The notes beneath the pieces were generated by a model. It worked only from the letters and a program-made list of their open reading frames with translations, was not told where the DNA came from and ran no database searches. This document shows positions 24,903-33,842 of a stretch of DNA of 52,517 bases, piece by piece. This stretch comes from an uncultured Faecalibacterium sp. (GTDB lineage Bacteria > Bacillota > Clostridia > Oscillospirales > Ruminococcaceae), in contig CALESJ010000011.1 in the NCBI GenBank assembly GCA_937907025.1, positions 1 to 52,517 on the forward strand, written 5' to 3'. A program made the position numbers and the translations under genes. Position 1 is the first letter of the stretch, and the number at the start of each line of letters is the position of its first letter.

Positions 24903-26123
24903 TCACAGCATCACCTTATGGTAAACCTTTTTACCCTTTTTGATGACAATACCGGCTTTCAGCGCCTCCACGCTCATCGCAGTGGAGGGGTCGGTGACCT
25001 TTTCGCCATCCAGGAGGACGCCGCCCTGCTGGATCAGCTGACGGGCTTCACGGTTGGAAGAGCAAAGACCGGCAGCCACCATTGCAGCCAGCAAGCCAAC
25101 CTTGCCTTCCTTGACCAGAGAAGCATCCAGCACGGTGGAAGGCATGTGCTCCTGATCGGCTGCGCCGCTAAACAGGCCACGGGCGGTTTCCTGCGCCTTG
25201 GTGGCCTCTTCCTCGCCATGAACCATCTTAGTCAGCTCGAAAGCCAGAATCTCTTTGGCCTTGTTGAGCTGTTCGCCCTGCCAGTGATCCATTTCGTCAA
25301 TCTGTTCCAGCGGCAGGAAGGTCAGCATGCGAATACACTTGAGCACATCGGCATCGCCCACATTGCGCCAGTACTGGTAGAACTCGAAGGGGCTGGTCTT
25401 GTTGGGGTCGAGCCAGACGGCATTGCCGGCCGTCTTACCCATCTTCTTGCCTTGAGAGTCGGTCAGCAGGGTGATGGTCATGGCGTAGGCATCCTTGCCC
25501 AGCTTGCGGCGGATCAGCTCAGTGCCGCCCAGCATGTTGGACCATTGATCATCGCCGCCGAACTGCATGTTGCAGCCGTAATGCTGGAACAGATGATAGA
25601 AGTCGTAGCTCTGCATGATCATGTAGTTGAATTCCAGGAAGGACAGGCCCTTTTCCATGCGCTGCTTGTAGCATTCGGCACGCAGCATATTGTTCACGCT
25701 GAAGCAGGCGCCCACTTCACGCAGCAGCTCCACATAGTTCAGGTTCAGCAGCCATTCGGCGTTGTTCAGCATCATGGCCTTGCCGTCACCAAATTCGATG
25801 AAGCGCTCCATCTGGCGCTTGAAGCAGTCGGCATTATGGGCAATATCTTCCATGGTCAGCATCTTGCGCATATCGGTACGCCCGGAAGGGTCACCGATCA
25901 TGGTGGTGCCGCCGCCGATCAGGGCAATAGGCTTGTTACCAGCCATCTGCAGGCGCTTCATCAACGTCAGCGCCATAAAATGGCCGGCAGTCAAGCTGTC
26001 CGCCGTGCAGTCAAAGCCGATGTAAAAGGTAGCTTTGCCGTTGTTGATCAGGTCGCGGATCTCATCTTCATCCGTGACCTGCGCGATCAGGCCGCGGGCT
26101 TTCAGTTCTTCGTAGATGGTCAT
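24903..26123 (-). CDS. tyrS: Tyrosyl-tRNA synthetase
   Basis: A 406-residue class I synthetase charging tRNA-Tyr. The HIGH-like motif is GHFMALTLMKRL, the Tyr/ATP pocket IGGGTTMIGDPSGR, the KMSKS variant KMGKTAGNAVWLD, and the C-terminal S4 domain about 340-406. The fold is of the TyrRS type with an S4 tail, common in clostridia. GGGAGG lies nine bases before ATG 26123. The long leader carries a Tyr-specific T-box, so expression rises when uncharged tRNA-Tyr accumulates. Confidence 0.97.
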   Translation of the reverse strand: MTIYEELKARGLIAQVTDEDEIRDLINNGKATFYIGFDCTADSLTAGHFMALTLMKRLQMAGNKPIALIGGGTTMIGDPSGRTDMRKMLTMEDIAHNADCFKRQMERFIEFGDGKAMMLNNAEWLLNLNYVELLREVGACFSVNNMLRAECYKQRMEKGLSFLEFNYMIMQSYDFYHLFQHYGCNMQFGGDDQWSNMLGGTELIRRKLGKDAYAMTITLLTDSQGKKMGKTAGNAVWLDPNKTSPFEFYQYWRNVGDADVLKCIRMLTFLPLEQIDEMDHWQGEQLNKAKEILAFELTKMVHGEEEATKAQETARGLFSGAADQEHMPSTVLDASLVKEGKVGLLAAMVAAGLCSSNREARQLIQQGGVLLDGEKVTDPSTAMSVEALKAGIVIKKGKKVYHKVML

Positions 26124-26154
26124 ACATCAAACCTCCCGTTTTATGCGGCAAGGG

Positions 26155-26447
26155 CAAAAATAAAACGCCCCTGCCAAATGTAAATTTGGCAGAGGGCGAA
26201 AATTACGCGGTACCACCTCTGTTCACCCGTGCCTCGCGGCATCGGGCCTTCGCGGGTGCGGAACGGCAAAGTGTGACCGGACGACACCCCAAACGCTGTA
26301 ACGTGCGCACACGGCACAGCCTACTGCCGCCACAACAGCGGGTTCAGCCTGCTGCTCCGGGATGTATTCCCCGCCGGTCCTGTCAGCTTCTTGCACCAAC
26401 CGAAGCCTCTCTGTCACAGCACATGGCGGGTACTGATTCCCTTCAAT
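26155..26447 (-). promoter_or_regulatory. T-box riboswitch, tyrosine-specific, controlling tyrS
   Basis: On the reverse strand the leader starts near 26447. It has a stem I with the specifier bulge GGAATACATCC (UAC, a Tyr codon, at 26364-26366), the T-box core AGGTGGTACCGCG (26206-26218) that pairs with the tRNA CCA end, and a strong terminator hairpin (26166-26198) with T-run to 26155. Uncharged tRNA-Tyr would stabilise the antiterminator and allow tyrS transcription. Confidence 0.92.
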
Positions 26448-26464
26448 GCATTTGAACAAGTTTT

Positions 26465-26493
26465 ACCCTACCACAACCGGCGGAAAAAGTCAA
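26465..26493 (-). promoter_or_regulatory. Promoter of the tyrS T-box leader
   Basis: On the reverse strand TTGACT (26488-26493), 17 bp, TAGGGT (26465-26470), just downstream of recN. Confidence 0.65.
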
Positions 26494-26501
26494 GCCTGCT
26501 T

Positions 26502-28169
26502 TCAGCGGGAACGCTCGATCAGCTCCCGAGCACTGGCCAGGCTCAGGTCAGAAACCTTATCGCCGGAGATCATATTGGCCAGTACGCGCACACGCCCGTC
26601 CATGTCCAGGGTATGGATTTCCGTATAGGTACGGCCATCCCGCACATTTTTCTGAATCAGCAGCTGGTTATCCGCAAAAGCAGCCACCTGCGGCGTGTGG
26701 GTGATACACAGAACCTGATGTCCCTTTGCAGTCTGATGGAGCAACTGGCCGATACGTCCCGCTGCCAAACCGGAAACACCGGTATCAATTTCATCGTAAA
26801 TGACCGTGGGCAGCGCATCACGGTCTGCCAGGGCGCTCTTGAATGCCAGCATAATGCGGGAAAGTTCACCGCCGGAGGCAATTTTGGCCATAGGCTTGGG
26901 CTCTTCGCCGGGGTTTGTGGAGATCAGGAACTCCACCTGGTCCTGACCATGAGAGGAGAGCGGGCCTTTCGCATGGCGCAGCGCAAAGCGGATACCGGGC
27001 ATATTCAGGAATTCCAGCGCCTGCTTCATCTGGCGGTTCATAGCGGTGAACCCTTTCAGACGGCTCTGGGTCAAGGCTTCCGCCGCCTCCTTGGCCTGGC
27101 GGAACAAAGTCTGGGTCTGGGCCTTGTACTCCGCAATTTTTTCATCGGAAGTCTGGATGGTTTCCAGCTCCTGCTCATCCGCCTCACAGCGGGCCAGCAG
27201 TTCTTCCACTTCCAGTCCGTACCGTTTTTTCAGGCGGTAAATGGTATCCAACCGACTTTCGATCTGGTCTAGTTCGCCAGCGTCAAAATCATAGGCATCC
27301 AACCGGTCGGCAATATCGGTTGCCAGCTCTCGGGCCCCATAATACAGTTCACTCAGACGTTCTGCCAGCGGAGTCAGGCTCTCATCCAGCCGGGCGCTCT
27401 GCTGAAGCCCGCTTACGGCCTCGCCAAGCAAGTCCGCGGCACCCGCATTCTCATCGGAATCATCCCCGGACAGCGCCATATGGGCGCCATTCAGGCCTTC
27501 CAGAATACTTTGTGAATGGGTGATGATCGTACGGCGGTCTTCCAGCGTTTTTTCTTCCCCAACGGAGAGCCCTGCCGCACGGATTTCTTCAATTTCCGCT
27601 GTCAGACGTTCCATTCGCTGTTGTTTGCTGGCTTCTCCCGCCTGCAGGGCATCCAGCTGGCGCTTTACTTCCACCAGTTTGCGATATTGTGCATAATACT
27701 TGTCAAACAGATCCTGGTTATGGGCATACTGGTCCAGCAACCCCAGATGGGTAGCCGGATTGGTCAGGCTCTGACTGTCATGCTGCCCATGAATACTCAG
27801 CAGTCCTGCCGAAATATCCCGCACCACCGCTGCGGTGGCTGGCATTCCGTTGACACGGCAGGCACCTTTTCCATCGGCGCTGATTTCCCGGTACAAAAGC
27901 AAGTCATCGGCATCTTCGTATCCGAATTTTTCCAGCTGTTTATGCACCGAGGCCGGAATGTTCTCAAAAGTTGCCCAGATAGACGCTTTCTGTGCACCGC
28001 TGCGCACCAGCTCCCGGGACGTGCGATTGCCCAGAATTGCGTTGATGGAGTCAATGAGGATTGACTTGCCCGCGCCGGTTTCACCGGTCAGCACATTCAG
28101 GCCGGGAGTAAAGTGGACCTCCGCCTTTTCGATGACAGCCACATTTTCAATTTTCAGTTGTGCCAGCAT
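26502..28169 (-). CDS. recN: DNA repair protein RecN
   Basis: A 555-residue SMC-like ATPase acting early in double-strand-break repair. Walker A is TGETGAGKS near residue 30, the ABC signature is ASGGELSRIMLAFKSAL, Walker B is PTVIYDEIDTGVSG, and two coiled-coil arms lie around 160-230 and 290-370. Length is typical. It is last in the long housekeeping operon, 19 bp behind argR, an order conserved across Firmicutes. GGGGAG precedes the ATG. Confidence 0.96.
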   Translation of the reverse strand: MLAQLKIENVAVIEKAEVHFTPGLNVLTGETGAGKSILIDSINAILGNRTSRELVRSGAQKASIWATFENIPASVHKQLEKFGYEDADDLLLYREISADGKGACRVNGMPATAAVVRDISAGLLSIHGQHDSQSLTNPATHLGLLDQYAHNQDLFDKYYAQYRKLVEVKRQLDALQAGEASKQQRMERLTAEIEEIRAAGLSVGEEKTLEDRRTIITHSQSILEGLNGAHMALSGDDSDENAGAADLLGEAVSGLQQSARLDESLTPLAERLSELYYGARELATDIADRLDAYDFDAGELDQIESRLDTIYRLKKRYGLEVEELLARCEADEQELETIQTSDEKIAEYKAQTQTLFRQAKEAAEALTQSRLKGFTAMNRQMKQALEFLNMPGIRFALRHAKGPLSSHGQDQVEFLISTNPGEEPKPMAKIASGGELSRIMLAFKSALADRDALPTVIYDEIDTGVSGLAAGRIGQLLHQTAKGHQVLCITHTPQVAAFADNQLLIQKNVRDGRTYTEIHTLDMDGRVRVLANMISGDKVSDLSLASARELIERSR

Positions 28170-28188
28170 GTGGACACTCCCCTTTTGA

Positions 28189-28653
28189 TCAAGTGTGGCG
28201 CGCAGTATACTGCTGAAGCTGACGGCAGATATCCGCAGCCGCCTCCTCCGAACGCATCAGAATAAAGAAGGTATCATCCCCCGAAAGGGTGCCGACAACC
28301 TTGTCCCAGGTACGGGAATCGAATACCTCACAGGCGGCATTGGCCATACCGGAAAAACATTTGACCAGTACCATATGCCCGGCGTAATCCACACCAATCA
28401 CCGACTCCCGGAAAATGGTTTCAAACCGGCTGGCCGAATGGGCCGTCTTGCCGTTTCCAGTAGCGGCCATATAGCGGTAGGTACCATCGCCGGATGCGGT
28501 CTTGATGAGCCGCAGCTCCCGGATATCGCGGGACACAGTAGCCTGGGTCACATCAAAACCTTCCTGGCGCAGGTGTGCCAGAAGATCTTCCTGGCGGTCA
28601 ATGGGATACGTTTCGATCAAATGCAAAATAGCCTGATGGCGCGCACTTTTCAT
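28189..28653 (-). CDS. argR: Arginine repressor ArgR/AhrC
   Basis: A 154-residue hexameric regulator of arginine metabolism. The N-terminal winged helix (about 1-70) shows RQEDLLAHLRQEGFDVTQAT and SRDIRELRLIK. The C-terminal arginine-binding and hexamer domain contains GTLSGDDTFFILM. It is slightly longer than AhrC because of an Ala/Gly loop near 65-80. GAGGAG precedes the ATG. The nadK-argR-recN order is standard in clostridia. Confidence 0.94.
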   Translation of the reverse strand: MKSARHQAILHLIETYPIDRQEDLLAHLRQEGFDVTQATVSRDIRELRLIKTASGDGTYRYMAATGNGKTAHSASRFETIFRESVIGVDYAGHMVLVKCFSGMANAACEVFDSRTWDKVVGTLSGDDTFFILMRSEEAAADICRQLQQYTARHT

Positions 28654-28660
28654 GTTGGGC

Positions 28661-29506
28661 TCATCTCCTCATCAGCTTGGTTTCTATGGCGCGGAATTGT
28701 TCTTCACGGCTGAATTCGATCAGCCCGAGCTTTTTCGGTGCCGTACGGATTTCGACTGATGCGCCGGGCGAAAGCAGGCAGGGGGCCTGGCTGTCCGCAC
28801 AGACAGTTGCAGTCGAACGGTTTTGTGATTCCACAAGAATCCGCAGTGTGCGGTTTGCGGCAAAAACAATAGGGGCATTGCGCACTCCATGGACGCAGAT
28901 GGGTGTCAGGACCATGACCGGCGCTTCGGCGTCCAGAATCGGGCCTCCTGCCGAGAAAGAATAGGCTGTTGATCCCGTCGGGGTAGCCACAATCAACCCA
29001 TCTCCCCGGAAACGGCTGACCGGAACTTCATCGCAGTACACCGTATAGTCGGAAGGATGAAGGCGGGATGTGCCGAAAACCACAACATCATTCATGGCAA
29101 TTTTCTGCCATTGCCCGTCTACTGTCCGCGCTGTCAGGAAGGTACGGGACACCACCGAATAGTTGCCGGCTGCCAAACGAGCCAGCTTTTCCGGCAGTTC
29201 ACTGACTTCGCAAGTGGCCAGGAAACCGGTCCGTCCCAGGTTGACCCCCAGAACCGGCTTGCCTGCCTGAAGGCAGAATGGCGCAGCCTGCAGCAAGGTG
29301 CCGTCACCGCCCACCGTCAGAACCAGGTCCGCCTTTTCCAACGCTTGTGCCTGGGGCAGAAACGTGACTGGGATTTTTTCCAGGTCTGTTTGCAGATCGG
29401 GCAGAGCCAGCAGCTCCACCCCCAGACCATGCAGCAGCCGGGCCGCCCGTTTTGTTACCGTCAGCTTTGCATCTTTTGTTCGGTTAGAATACAGAAGCAC
29501 TGCCAT
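28661..29506 (-). CDS. nadK: NAD kinase
   Basis: A 281-residue enzyme phosphorylating NAD to NADP. It has the GGDGT motif in TVGGDGTLLQAA (about 67), the substrate segment MNDVVVFG, and the second conserved PTGSTAYSFSAGGPI. Length matches bacterial NadK. GAGG lies before ATG 29506 and the gene starts 15 bp after tlyA. Confidence 0.95.
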   Translation of the reverse strand: MAVLLYSNRTKDAKLTVTKRAARLLHGLGVELLALPDLQTDLEKIPVTFLPQAQALEKADLVLTVGGDGTLLQAAPFCLQAGKPVLGVNLGRTGFLATCEVSELPEKLARLAAGNYSVVSRTFLTARTVDGQWQKIAMNDVVVFGTSRLHPSDYTVYCDEVPVSRFRGDGLIVATPTGSTAYSFSAGGPILDAEAPVMVLTPICVHGVRNAPIVFAANRTLRILVESQNRSTATVCADSQAPCLLSPGASVEIRTAPKKLGLIEFSREEQFRAIETKLMRR

Positions 29507-29521
29507 GTTCGTATCCTCGGT

Positions 29522-30340
29522 TCAGTGAAGGTTCGGCGCCTTGTCCAAGGCTTCGTGCGCTGCGGCAACAGTCTGTTCAATCAGCCCGTCAGGCAGCGGT
29601 TTCGGATCGGCGTCATGCCGTACAAAAAGCAGGAATTCAATGTTGCCTTCCGGTCCCTTGATCGGGGAAAAATCCAGCCCTGCCGCCGTGAAATGGTTTT
29701 GCAGGGCATATTCCTGTGCCATGCGCAGCACTTCGCGGTGGGTTTCCGGCTCACGGACCACGCCTTTCTTGCCTACCTTTTCCCGGCCCGCCTCAAACTG
29801 CGGCTTGACCAGACAAACCCCGCAGGCATCCGGCGTACAGATAGCATCCGCCACAGGGAAAATATGCTTGAGTGAAATAAAGGAAACATCCACACTGAAA
29901 AAGGCGATGGGTTCGGCCAGATCTTCCGGCGTCACATTGCGGATGTTGGTGCGTTCCATATTGACGACGCGTTCGTCGGTGCGCAGGCTCCAGGCAAGCT
30001 GCCCGTATCCCACATCCACCGCATACACCTTTACCGCTCCGTTTTTCAGCATACAGTCGGTAAAGCCACCGGTGGAAGCGCCGATATCCATACACACTTT
30101 ATTGTCGGGATGCATGGGAAAGACCTTCATAGCCTTTTCCAGTTTCAGACCACCGCGGCTGACATACCCGATGTCATGGCCGCGGACCTCCACTTTGGCA
30201 TCCTCTTTGATCATTTCACCGGCCTTGTCCACTTTCTGCTCATCCACAAAGACAATTCCGGACATGATCAGGGCCTTGGCACGTTCCCGGCTCTGGGCGT
30301 ACCCATTCTGGCAAAGATACTGATCTAGACGAATTTTCAA
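29522..30340 (-). CDS. tlyA: TlyA-family rRNA 2'-O-methyltransferase
   Basis: A 272-residue protein with an N-terminal S4 RNA-binding domain (about 1-60, RLDQYLCQNGYAQSRE) and an FtsJ-type SAM methyltransferase domain (about 62-260, with SRGGLKLEKAM, MDIGASTGGFTD and a catalytic Lys/Asp pattern). Mycobacterial TlyA methylates ribose in 16S and 23S rRNA and confers capreomycin sensitivity; the clostridial target is inferred. The start codon is TTG at 30340, overlapping the dxs stop as TTGA. Confidence 0.93.
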   Translation of the reverse strand: MKIRLDQYLCQNGYAQSRERAKALIMSGIVFVDEQKVDKAGEMIKEDAKVEVRGHDIGYVSRGGLKLEKAMKVFPMHPDNKVCMDIGASTGGFTDCMLKNGAVKVYAVDVGYGQLAWSLRTDERVVNMERTNIRNVTPEDLAEPIAFFSVDVSFISLKHIFPVADAICTPDACGVCLVKPQFEAGREKVGKKGVVREPETHREVLRMAQEYALQNHFTAAGLDFSPIKGPEGNIEFLLFVRHDADPKPLPDGLIEQTVAAAHEALDKAPNLH

Positions 30341-32214
30341 GCTTGTACCGCCTTTCCTGCCTGTTGGACTGCCTGCGCCAAAGATGCAGCATCCAGCGCC
30401 TGGTCACGGCGCAGCTGCGGAACATTGGCGTGCAGCAGGTGGGTATTATCCACCGCATGAACCAGCATCCGGCCATGCCAGCCGTTCTGCTGCATGGCAA
30501 AGGTAAGCTGCTGGCCGATGCCGCCCGTCAGAACGGCCTCCTCGGCAAAGAGAATGGTATCGTATTTCTGCAAAGTATCACAGAGTTCCTGCGGCAGCGG
30601 ATGAATTTGTACCAGTTTACAACAGTCTGCGGCAATGCTCCGCTGTGCCAGAAGATCCGCCGCAGCCAGAATTTCTTCACTTTCTGCACCGTAGCTCACA
30701 AGAACCACCTTTGCGTCGGGCGTCGTATGGATGAAATCGAACGGTTTTCCGCTGCACCCCAGCGCCGCCAGCGCCGGGCTTTCCTTTCCGCGCGCATAGC
30801 GTATGGCCCGGGGACCGTGCGGTTCCTTTACCAGCTTGTCCAGCCAGAACCGCAGTTCCTCATAGTTGGCCGGTGAATAGGTGGGAATGCCGATCTGGCT
30901 GAAATAACCCGGGTCATAGATGCCCTGATGGGTTTCTCCGTCCCCCGGCACAAGGCCGGCGCGGTCCACCGCAAACAGCACATTCAGATGCATCAGGCTC
31001 ACATCATGAATCATCTGGTCATAGGCCCGCTGGAAGAAGGCGGAATAGATAGCCACGACCGGAAGCATATCCTGGCTGGCCAACCCCGCCGCAAAAGTAA
31101 CGGCGTGTTCCTCCGCCATGCCCACGTCGAAGAACCGTTCCGGATGGTCTTTCTTAAAGAAATTCAGACCCGTGCCGTATTTCATGGCAGCTGTAATTGC
31201 ACACAGTCGCTTTTCATCATTGGCCAGGCGGCTCAATTCATTACCAAAGCAGGTAGAGAACGAATCGCTGGGCGAAACCTCCGGGTTGGTAAGATGATTC
31301 AGATCAAAAGCAGAAACGCTGTGAAATTCTCCCGGGTTTTCTTCTGCCGGTTTCAGCCCTTTGCCTTTCTGGGTCACAACATGCAGGAAAACCGGCGCAT
31401 ACTGCTCCTGCAGATTGCCGAAAAGGCGGGTCAGCTGCAGCACATCGTGACCATCAACCGGTCCCACATACTGAAAGCCCATCTCCTCAAACATGGTGGA
31501 ATGGTAAATGCCGCGGCGAATCAACTGTTTGCCGCCCTGCAACGCCTTGACCACACCGCTTCCCACAACGGGAATGCCCTCCAGCATATTTTCCATCTGT
31601 GCCTTGGCATGGAAGTATTTCGGGTCGGTACGCAACTTCGTCAGATAGTTGGCCATCTGCCCCACATTTTTGGAAATGGACATTTTGTTATCGTTGAGCA
31701 CCACGATCAGGTTGTTCAGCATGCTCACGTTGTTCATGCCTTCGTATACCATTCCGCCGGTAAAGGCACCATCCCCGATGATTGCCACAACCTTGCCCGG
31801 TTCCCCCTTGAGCTTTTTGGCCCGGGCTACACCGATTGCAGTGGACAGCGCCGTGCTGCCATGGCCTGCCACAAATGTATCGCAGATGCTTTCCTTGGGG
31901 CTGGGAAAACCGGAAAGCCCGTTTTTCTGACGCAGCTCCGCAAAGCCGGAGCGGCGTCCCGTCAGCAGTTTATGAGTATAGCACTGATGCCCCACATCAA
32001 AAAGAATCTTATCCCGCGGCAGTGTCAGCACACGGTGCAGTGCCACCGTGAGTTCCACGACCCCCAGGTTGGAGGAAAGATGCCCACCGGTGGCAGACAC
32101 ACTCTCAATCAAAAAATTCCGGATATCGGTGCACAAGGCAGGCAGATCCTGCGCCGCCAGCTTTTTGACATCCCCCGTTTGCTTGATCTGATCCAGCAAA
32201 GGATATTTCATCAT
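30337..32214 (-). CDS. dxs: 1-deoxy-D-xylulose-5-phosphate synthase
   Basis: About 625 residues. This thiamine-diphosphate enzyme condenses pyruvate and glyceraldehyde 3-phosphate in the first step of the MEP isoprenoid pathway. It has HQCYTHKLLTGR, the ThDP motif GDGAFTGGMVYEGMNN, AEEHAVTFAAGLA and DRAGLVPGDGETHQG. ATG 32214 is chosen because GAGG lies six bases upstream; ATG 32211 and 32226 are also in frame. It works with ispA in the same operon to feed prenyl diphosphate synthesis. Confidence 0.97.
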   Translation of the reverse strand: MMKYPLLDQIKQTGDVKKLAAQDLPALCTDIRNFLIESVSATGGHLSSNLGVVELTVALHRVLTLPRDKILFDVGHQCYTHKLLTGRRSGFAELRQKNGLSGFPSPKESICDTFVAGHGSTALSTAIGVARAKKLKGEPGKVVAIIGDGAFTGGMVYEGMNNVSMLNNLIVVLNDNKMSISKNVGQMANYLTKLRTDPKYFHAKAQMENMLEGIPVVGSGVVKALQGGKQLIRRGIYHSTMFEEMGFQYVGPVDGHDVLQLTRLFGNLQEQYAPVFLHVVTQKGKGLKPAEENPGEFHSVSAFDLNHLTNPEVSPSDSFSTCFGNELSRLANDEKRLCAITAAMKYGTGLNFFKKDHPERFFDVGMAEEHAVTFAAGLASQDMLPVVAIYSAFFQRAYDQMIHDVSLMHLNVLFAVDRAGLVPGDGETHQGIYDPGYFSQIGIPTYSPANYEELRFWLDKLVKEPHGPRAIRYARGKESPALAALGCSGKPFDFIHTTPDAKVVLVSYGAESEEILAAADLLAQRSIAADCCKLVQIHPLPQELCDTLQKYDTILFAEEAVLTGGIGQQLTFAMQQNGWHGRMLVHAVDNTHLLHANVPQLRRDQALDAASLAQAVQQAGKAVQA

Positions 32215-32226
32215 CGCATACCTCAT

Positions 32227-32694
32227 TTATACCATCGGCATGATAAATCCAATCAGGCAGCCGAACACGGCGCCCGTCAGGACCTGAATGGGGGTGTGCC
32301 CCACCATTTCCTTGAGCTTCTTGTGCCCAAGAATCGGCCAGATTTCGGATTCCTGGTCCATCCACTCACTGAGCAGATGATTCAATACCTTGGCCTGTTC
32401 GCCTGTTTCCCGCCGTACGCCCATGGCGTCGTACATGACAATGATGGATACGATCAGGGCAATGGCGAACATAGTGGAATGAACGCCGCAATAGCGCCCG
32501 GTGGCCACAACCATAGCGCAGACTGTTGCCGAATGGGCACTGGGCATACCGCCTGCACCCCACATACGTTCCGGTATAAACTTGCCCACAATGATCAGGT
32601 TTAGAATCACCTTGATCAATTGGGCGGAAAAGGAACTGAGCAGCGCTGTGACCAGCACATAGTTCCAGCTCAGAGCCTCTTTCAGTAAAGCCAT
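32227..32694 (-). CDS. Divergent PAP2-family membrane protein (DUF212/YuiD-like)
   Basis: A 155-residue membrane protein with about four segments and the family block GGMPSAHSATVCAM and DAMGVRRETGEQAKVLN, related to acid phosphatases and vanadium haloperoxidases. In this operon, between ispA and dxs, a lipid- or prenyl-phosphate phosphatase role is attractive but inferred. ATG 32694 is supported by AAGGAG ten bases upstream; the open extension to 32718 lacks an SD. Confidence 0.85.
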   Translation of the reverse strand: MALLKEALSWNYVLVTALLSSFSAQLIKVILNLIIVGKFIPERMWGAGGMPSAHSATVCAMVVATGRYCGVHSTMFAIALIVSIIVMYDAMGVRRETGEQAKVLNHLLSEWMDQESEIWPILGHKKLKEMVGHTPIQVLTGAVFGCLIGFIMPMV

Positions 32695-32736
32695 ACGGTT
32701 CCAACTCCTTAGCAGCATTTTGGATATGCTGCCTTG

Positions 32737-33624
32737 TTATTTTCTGCGCTGCACCAGCTGCTGCGCCAGTTCGCGCAGGAACCAGGCACCCGAGCCAAGC
32801 GGGTCCAATGCCTGCAGCGAATCCTGATTGTTTTGTTTTGCCAGTTCCTGTGCACCACCCAGGCCATACAGCGTAACGAACGTTGTTTTGTCATTGGCCT
32901 CATCGCTGCCCACCGGCTTTCCCAGTTCCTCAGTGGTGGCAGTCACATCCAGAATGTCATCCACGATCTGGAACACCAACCCTACACCGGCTGCATACCG
33001 GGTCAGTGATTCCCGCACACCGGGTGCCGCATCTGCAGCAATGCACCCCAGTTCCGCCGCGGCCACAATCAGGGCCCCGGTCTTGTGACGGTGCAGATTC
33101 AGCAGTTCTTCTTCCCCGGCACGCTCCTGCTCATACTTTTTATCCAGTTCCTGCCCGTACAGCATTCCGCGGGCACCCCCGGCCGCAGCCAGACAGGCCG
33201 CCGCATGAACGCGGCTTTCGGCGGACAACGGCGCATTGGCAATCACCTCAAATGCAGCAGTCACCAAAGCATCTGCAGCCAGCAGGGCCGTCGCCTCATC
33301 ATACTGACAGTGGCAGCTCGGACGTCCCCGGCGGGTATCGTCGTTGTCCATGCAGGGCAGATCATCATGGATCAACGAATAGCAATGCAGCATTTCCAGG
33401 GCACAGGCATAATCCACTGCCAGGGCAGGATCTTTGCCTCCCACTTCACAGGATGCCAGTGTCAGGACCGCACGCACACGCTTGCCGCCTCCCAGCAGAC
33501 TGTAACGCGCCGCTTGCCCGATGCGGGCCTGTTCCGGCAGATATTTATCGCACAGTTCCTGCAGCCGCTGTTCCACAGCCGAAACATAGGCCTGATACCG
33601 GACCTGATACTCCGTATTCTGCAT
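32737..33624 (-). CDS. ispA: Polyprenyl (farnesyl/geranyl) diphosphate synthase
   Basis: A 295-residue class I isoprenyl diphosphate synthase. The first aspartate-rich motif is in IHDDLPCMDNDD with the following RRGRPSCH, the second is VDDILDVT. Length and motif spacing match IspA-type short-chain (C15) enzymes supplying undecaprenyl or quinone pathways. ATG 33624 with AGGAGAG eight bases upstream is preferred over the in-frame GTG at 33633. It directly follows xseB, as in most Firmicutes. Confidence 0.95.
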   Translation of the reverse strand: MQNTEYQVRYQAYVSAVEQRLQELCDKYLPEQARIGQAARYSLLGGGKRVRAVLTLASCEVGGKDPALAVDYACALEMLHCYSLIHDDLPCMDNDDTRRGRPSCHCQYDEATALLAADALVTAAFEVIANAPLSAESRVHAAACLAAAGGARGMLYGQELDKKYEQERAGEEELLNLHRHKTGALIVAAAELGCIAADAAPGVRESLTRYAAGVGLVFQIVDDILDVTATTEELGKPVGSDEANDKTTFVTLYGLGGAQELAKQNNQDSLQALDPLGSGAWFLRELAQQLVQRRK

Positions 33625-33629
33625 ATCGA

Positions 33630-33842
33630 TCACTCTCCTGCCGTTTCTTTTGCGGCTGCCGCATCGATTTCCTCGATCTGCAGCTTAGCCTGTTCCAACG
33701 TTGTATTGCAATAGGCAATCAGCTGTGCCGCCTCTGCATACAGCTTGACAGATTTATCCAGTGTGGTTGTTTCGTCCTGCATCAGACGGAGAATCTCCTG
33801 CAGACGAGCCAAGCCATCCTCAAAGTTCTTGGGTGTTTTCAT
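33630..33842 (-). CDS. xseB: Exodeoxyribonuclease VII small subunit
   Basis: A 70-residue helical protein, NFEDGLARLQEILRLMQDE at its start, matching XseB in size and sequence. It wraps around XseA to form the single-strand-specific exonuclease VII. GGAGG lies six bases before ATG 33842; the open frame up to 33899 lies within xseA. It overlaps the xseA end by 23 bp. Confidence 0.93.
   Translation of the reverse strand: MKTPKNFEDGLARLQEILRLMQDETTTLDKSVKLYAEAAQLIAYCNTTLEQAKLQIEEIDAAAAKETAGE

Noticed and set aside
24918..26183. A 421-codon forward frame opposite tyrS
   Set aside because: Shadow of tyrS, and it would run into the T-box leader.
30928..32604. A 558-codon forward frame opposite dxs
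   Set aside because: It covers a certain dxs gene and shows no domain; it is a codon-bias shadow.
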